Shown: piece by piece, positions 59,450 through 64,000 of the stretch | How the letters are laid out: each line of letters opens with the position of its first letter | Numbering within the stretch: position 1 is the first letter of the stretch | Assembly: GCF_019703515.2 (NCBI RefSeq) | Contig: NC_059374.1 | Location: forward strand, 14,296,245-14,360,244 | Direction of reading: 5' to 3' | Length of the DNA stretch: 64,000 nt | Origin: Myxocyprinus asiaticus | Lineage: Eukaryota > Chordata > Actinopteri > Cypriniformes > Catostomidae | Program-made: the position numbers and the translations under genes | Notes under the pieces: model-generated | Told to the model about the DNA's origin: nothing | Database searches by the model: none | Seen by the model: the letters and a program-made list of their open reading frames with translations, nothing else

Positions 59450-60121
59450 ACTACAGTTTTTGTATTTTTAATCAAAGCTAGATGGTCAGATTTTTTAAAA
59501 AGTAATCTCCTAAACCTGAACTTCAGTGTATTCTGTCTCAGACAACCACCCAGTTAGACTAGAGGAGGGTATCTGAATAACATGTAAATACAGCCAACCA
59601 TAGTTGCTTTGGAATGTTATGTTAGGGGCAGGTAAATCGATGATGCCACAATAATAAACCAGCATGCAGCAAAGTAGTTATAGTGAATAATGGCAAACCA
59701 GTCTTTGTAAAACCTAAAGACAACACAAACAAAATTAGAGACTCATTAAGTAGATCCAAACAAATCTAATGAATATATTTAATAGATTCTATATCATGAT
59801 CCATGCAAATTTAGGTAAATCCAGCGATTAGTTCTGGGCCATCTAGTGAAATATCTGAACTGATCCAGTCCATTCTGCTGAATCATAAATGTTCCCAAGA
59901 CGTCAGAGTGACGGTAATCAGAATTTACTGCTAAATGTAGCAGTGATAGCACATTTATAGCACATTCAATTGCCAGCAAGTACTGCAGATGTGTTGTCAT
60001 GAATTGGACAAATATATCTTTGAACTACAGCTGTGATGGTATTCCAGTAATCTGTGTACTGTGCAGTTTGTGAAAAAGTGGTATGTGTCAACAAAAGCAA
60101 ATGGAACAATTTGGAATGCCA
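59450..60121. other. No gene seen
   Basis: Featureless sequence. The minus frame at 59794-60000 has no recognised motif. Confidence 0.45.
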
Positions 60122-60877
60122 TGTTTTAAGGACCCCCAAATATCATGATCCCTTTGCGAGGGACCCTCTTTCCAAATAAAGTGAGCTACTGAATATTTTC
60201 ATGTTCTGTATAAAACCCCATTTATTCTGTGTAATATTATATAGACAACATGTTGTTTGCTAAATTACATAATTGTCTTTTTTCCTATACTGTTACTATA
60301 ATAATGTCTGGAAAAATAAATGATTAAAATAATAATCTGGAGAATATTTATAATAATAGTTGGAAGAAAAAAAGATAGAGTAATTGTTAGATGTACAGTA
60401 TAAAACTGAGGATAAACATTTTCTTTTAAAATTTGTGTTTATCAAAAGGGGTTAAATCAATAAATATTGCTCCAAAGAAGTTTTATGGAGATTTGTATTG
60501 TCTTCAACCCCCAGTGAGCAAGCTAAATGTGTCAATGGCTAAGAAAAACTTCCTACAATATACACAAGTAAAAATTATTCTGGAAAGTATGTTGCAAGAA
60601 AGGAGAGATACATACTTATAAATATTATATAGTAATACTTAAAAAATATAATTTCACAAAACAATATGCAGGTTTATTTTTATTTCTTACTGTTAAAAAC
60701 TAGTGCCGTCAATAGAATAAAATAATCCTGTTTAATCATCTCATAATTTCCGACCAGTCTTAAAGTGCATTTAAACAATAATGTCAAATTCATTAAACAT
60801 GAACACTTTTTCTGACATTTTCCATGGACCCCCTGAAGCCCCCTAGGAGTACCCAGACCCCAGTTTAAAAACCCCTG
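60122..60877. repeat. Probable hAT relic, right end only
   Basis: Ends CCCAGTTTAAAAACCCCTG, preceded by a TCCATGGACCCCCTGAAGCC block, typical of Charlie-like hAT ends. The left side begins around a TTTTAAGGACCCCCAAATAT block but no clear inverted terminus or target duplication can be read. Confidence 0.45.
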
Positions 60878-62956
60878 TCTTAAAAAAGAAATTGGCCAAA
60901 AAAACTAAACAAAACATACAAACTACATTTAAAATAGAAATATGCACCAAAACTAACTAAACTAACTAAAACTGGAAAAATAAACATTTGAAAACTGAAA
61001 TCATCCTTGTATATCCCTCGGCAAACTGGAGTCTGATGACCTCATGGTTTCTAATACCAATTGCATGTAATTAATGATTATTAAGAAAATGTCTGGTCTG
61101 TATTGGAAGGCCTGAAGGGACAAACTGGAAAACCCAAGCCAATTCAGCAATGATATAGTACTAATTTTACATCAGCTTTCATCAGAATTATGCGTTGCGG
61201 TGCGATGAAAACCAGTGAAGGGGAGTCTGGATCCCTACTACTCATTTCTGACCAGGCACCCCACTCTTCATCAAACTCTCTCCATAAGTTACTCACATAA
61301 CCAAAACTGCAATCTAAGGCTTCCTGTGGAGCGTTGGCACTCCCAAAAAACACATTATGTCAGGGGCTCTGCTTAAGAACTGGTTTCTGCACTCAAAAAG
61401 TGCTTTCCAAGAGTGTTATTCTTGGATATAAAACAGTTACAGTAACAATCGGTTCACATGACATTATAACGTAATTTTCAGAAAGTCAGTTTGACTTTGA
61501 AACCTAGACCTTTTCCATAAGGAGAACTGCATGTTTTCTTTGGGTAACCAAAGGGTTCAATCGATAGTCTTAATGAAGGATTCTGTAAGATATCACTGGG
61601 TCTGTGCTCAATAGCTCCATCTCAGGCCCCTTTGAATATTAATGATGTCATGGGTTTCATATGACCCTATTTATATGCCACACTGTACATGGGCAAATGT
61701 GATATTATTGGATTTTTTTAACTCTGATTATCTTCAGTAGTTACTGCAAAGAGTTTCAGATATCATTGTGTTCTTCAATATCTCCAGGTCAGCACCTCTG
61801 ACGGCTTCTGTAGACCCAGTGTACTAGACAGTAATGTACAACCTTACCGCAGTATTGATCTCAGTATTGATCAATGCCTTGATGGTGGCCATTACTTTCT
61901 ACAGCTCAGATGATCAAGATAGGGGAGACTTAAAAGGCAGCAGTTAGCAAAGCAGGCCTTTTATGTCCAAGCAGTTTTAGTACATACTGTACAGTACATA
62001 TTTGATAAACAGCAGATTTGTTCTTATGCAGGAGGTGTAATTAAGGACAAGCCTATGATGTGATCAAACAGTCCATAAAATGTACTATGGAAATATTTAC
62101 TAAAGGTAGAAACATCCAGTAATTAGCCTATACTCCATCATAAATGCTTCAAGAACATAAGTTCAACAACAAGTCTAGCACACATTTGGGCAAAACCATA
62201 TCAAGTCAACATAAAATAAAAATTGTCCTTATTTACTTTCTTAATGCAGGTTCCTGGTCTTATTGTGCATAATTCATCAGTACACGTTAATCCCAAGAAT
62301 TATAATTTTTTTGTCTTTCATCGTCTGTAAGCTTTCATCAAAGTGCAATAAATGGCTCCGCCTCTGAAAGGACTTTCCTTTTTGGACGACATCACCTAGA
62401 CCGGAAATAATGTTCCCCAATAAATAGCTATTTACTGTATGTGTAGTTTAGGCTCCTGTTGTTGGTAATGCAATCTCTCTTAAATCTTGCAGATAGTTAA
62501 TGCAGTTATTAGCAGTCTTAGAGACACTGGAAGTAAATGTGTTCACTCGGATGCATTCCTGTTGACTGTATAACGTCATTTACAAGTAAAAATTCAACTT
62601 GATTTTGGCCCCACCCTCTGGACATTTAACCTCAACAACACATCCAGCATCCACCACTGGGGGCAGTTGTTCAAATTGCAGTTAATATAGTATTTTGACT
62701 GTGAATTTATAGCACAATCAGTCTGTATCGAGTTGCTCTTGAGGGTGAACTTGACCTTCAGCCTCTACAACTCCGTCACAATCCAATCAATTCCAAATTA
62801 ATAAGATCAAGTCCCTTCCTAATTTTTTTGTCTCGTTGAATATCCTGTTTCATTCTGTAATTAGTTATATTACATAAGTAAAATGGGTTGTAAATGCCAT
62901 TTCATGTCGACTTTTAGAATGCAAAATACAGCAGATGCAGTTTGTATAAATAACAT
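60878..62956. other. No confident gene; one unexplained minus-strand frame
   Basis: The minus frame 61144-61353 (69 codons, with FGYVSNLWREFDEEWGAWSE) has a protein-like mix of charged and aromatic residues. It has no family match that I recognise and no clear splice context. The rest is AT-rich and featureless. Confidence 0.35.
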
Positions 62957-62964
62957 AAAATTAT

Positions 62965-63702
62965 TACAGCTGTCAAAGTTATTGCATTTACGCATGTGAT
63001 TAATTTTCAAAGTTTAATGCGTTAATAACGCGATTAGCACATTTACCGTTAATAAAGCATGAACCAGCATATGCACTGGTCGAAACTGGACGTAACCTTT
63101 GCGATGTGTCCAAATGATGGAGAAATGACCTCTTAACGCTATTTGTTCTACAAAACAAGCCCAGATGGGATAAATCAAGTACTTTGCAGCCTCTGTAAGG
63201 AGCAATTCAATTACCACAGAAGCACGTCAAGTCTTAACTATCACGCAAATGCAGAACGAGACGTTTGTAAACATGTGGAGTATTTATTTTGTTTTTCTTT
63301 TAATGTGGATTTCAAAGTGGCGCTCAAAGCTGGCGTTGCCACCCTGACGCGAAGCGGCTCACGATTGCTGTAACATAGCGGATAGCCACAGTCTACCGGC
63401 AGATTAATATTGTGGATGATGAGAGTTTAAGAGATTTATTCCCCGTTGCAATGAATATGCAACTTATGTGTGGACTAGTTCTTTCAGTTTGTCAAACTCC
63501 ACTATTTTAGTGCATTTCTGTCTTTATACTATGGAAGGCATTGTTTGGAAAATGTTAACAAAACATTTTTGGTACAGAAGGAAATAAGTGCACAGGAAAA
63601 TAAATATATATAGAGTAAAATTTCAGCACTTTCAAAATCTGTGATTAAGTATGAAAAATTATGCGACTAATCGTGAAAAAAATGTACCGACTGACAGCAA
63701 TA
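62965..63702 (+). mobile_element. hAT element with BED-finger relic, 738 bp
   Basis: Starts TACAGCTGTCAAAGTTATTG and ends CTGACAGCAATA. The flanks AAAATTAT (62957-62964) and AAAATCAT (63703-63710) match 7/8 as an 8-bp duplication. The left arm has GTTAATAACGCGATTAG and the right arm has the related ATTATGCGACTAATCG. It carries a decayed BED zinc finger at 63143-63262 and no catalytic region. Confidence 0.78.
63143..63262 (+). pseudogene. BED zinc-finger relic of a hAT transposase
   Basis: Reads FYKTSPDGINQVLCSLCKEQ, then F.YHRSTSSLNYHANAERD. It fits the BED pattern: aromatic lead, Cys-x2-Cys (CSLC), STSSL and a first His in NYH. The second His expected five residues later is Arg, so zinc binding is probably lost. 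BED fingers are the DNA-binding heads of hAT transposases. The downstream frame continues only to 63373 and lacks RNase-H-like motifs. Confidence 0.72.
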
Positions 63703-63710
63703 AAAATCAT

Positions 63711-64000
63711 TTGTTTTCTGTAATGCCACTGTTAAGACATTATTGTCTATTATTAATACACTAAATTTTCTTTTTTTTCTTGGTCAGTCTTTTCTCTTTT
63801 AGACTGGCTTTACATCAAACGTTTACCGACCAGTCCACTTCCTTAAAAATATGTCCTTAATTAGGTCACAGGCACAAACATCTGCTCTTGTACCAAAAAT
63901 GGTAGTTGGAGTAGCTACATCTGTAAACAGTTCCTGAAACACAGATTAAAAACACTGGCTAACATTTAATAAAAACAGGTCAGTTTTTTTTTCATAGAAG
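63711..64000. other. No gene seen
   Basis: AT-rich edge of the window with nothing recognisable. Confidence 0.45.

Overview
The window looks like ray-finned fish genomic DNA, probably a cypriniform. It is AT-rich and gene-poor, with long introns, many microsatellites, dense Tc1/mariner, hAT, TTAA-target (piggyBac-like and Kolobok-like) transposons, tRNA-derived SINEs and an L2-like LINE tail. I saw no bacterial gene organisation and no retroviral genes. The order-level guess comes from recognising the repeat types, not from a search.

Only one piece of a host protein gene is convincing: the last coding exon of a prostacyclin-receptor-like GPCR (ptgir) on the minus strand at 8024-8302, with a clean splice acceptor. 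The exon that should encode TM1-TM6 is not found upstream on that strand, so the 55.7 kb to the right edge is either one giant intron or the exon is orphaned.

Left part (1-16 kb): about 1 kb of GATA/GACA repeat (1.8-2.9 kb), a foldback element, the ptgir exon, a TTAA/CCC piggyBac-like element (9.1-10.2 kb), and hAT elements recognised by 8-bp target duplications (6.68, 10.85, 14.2 kb). One hAT lies inside another.

Middle (16-30 kb): a long dispersed repeat that starts with a TATAGCTGCAAGCAGC motif and ends in AAT repeats is present in head-to-tail copies. These copies host two Kolobok-like elements with TTAA duplications, one carrying a broken THAP domain. They also host a Tc1 nest: an apparently intact Tc1 element, with a 345-aa DD34E transposase and 202-bp inverted repeats, inside a dead Sleeping-Beauty-type element, next to TA/CA microsatellites. 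At 28.4-29.7 kb a second Tc1 with a single nonsense codon lies inside a truncated piggyBac-like copy.

Right part (30-64 kb): TTAA/AGG foldback elements, a hAT element hosting two SINEs, a LINE tail split by a piggyBac-like element, a foldback within a piggyBac-like element within an ~85-bp MITE (40-41.4 kb), two 1.8-kb copies of an unnamed element in inverted orientation (46.9-53 kb), an L2-type reverse-transcriptase relic, further hAT elements (53.3, 54.3, 63 kb, the last with a decayed BED finger), and a rearranged Tc1 fragment.

The genes do not form a pathway. The window is mostly a record of successive insertions. Nearly all the remaining open reading frames are simple-repeat or transposon noise.
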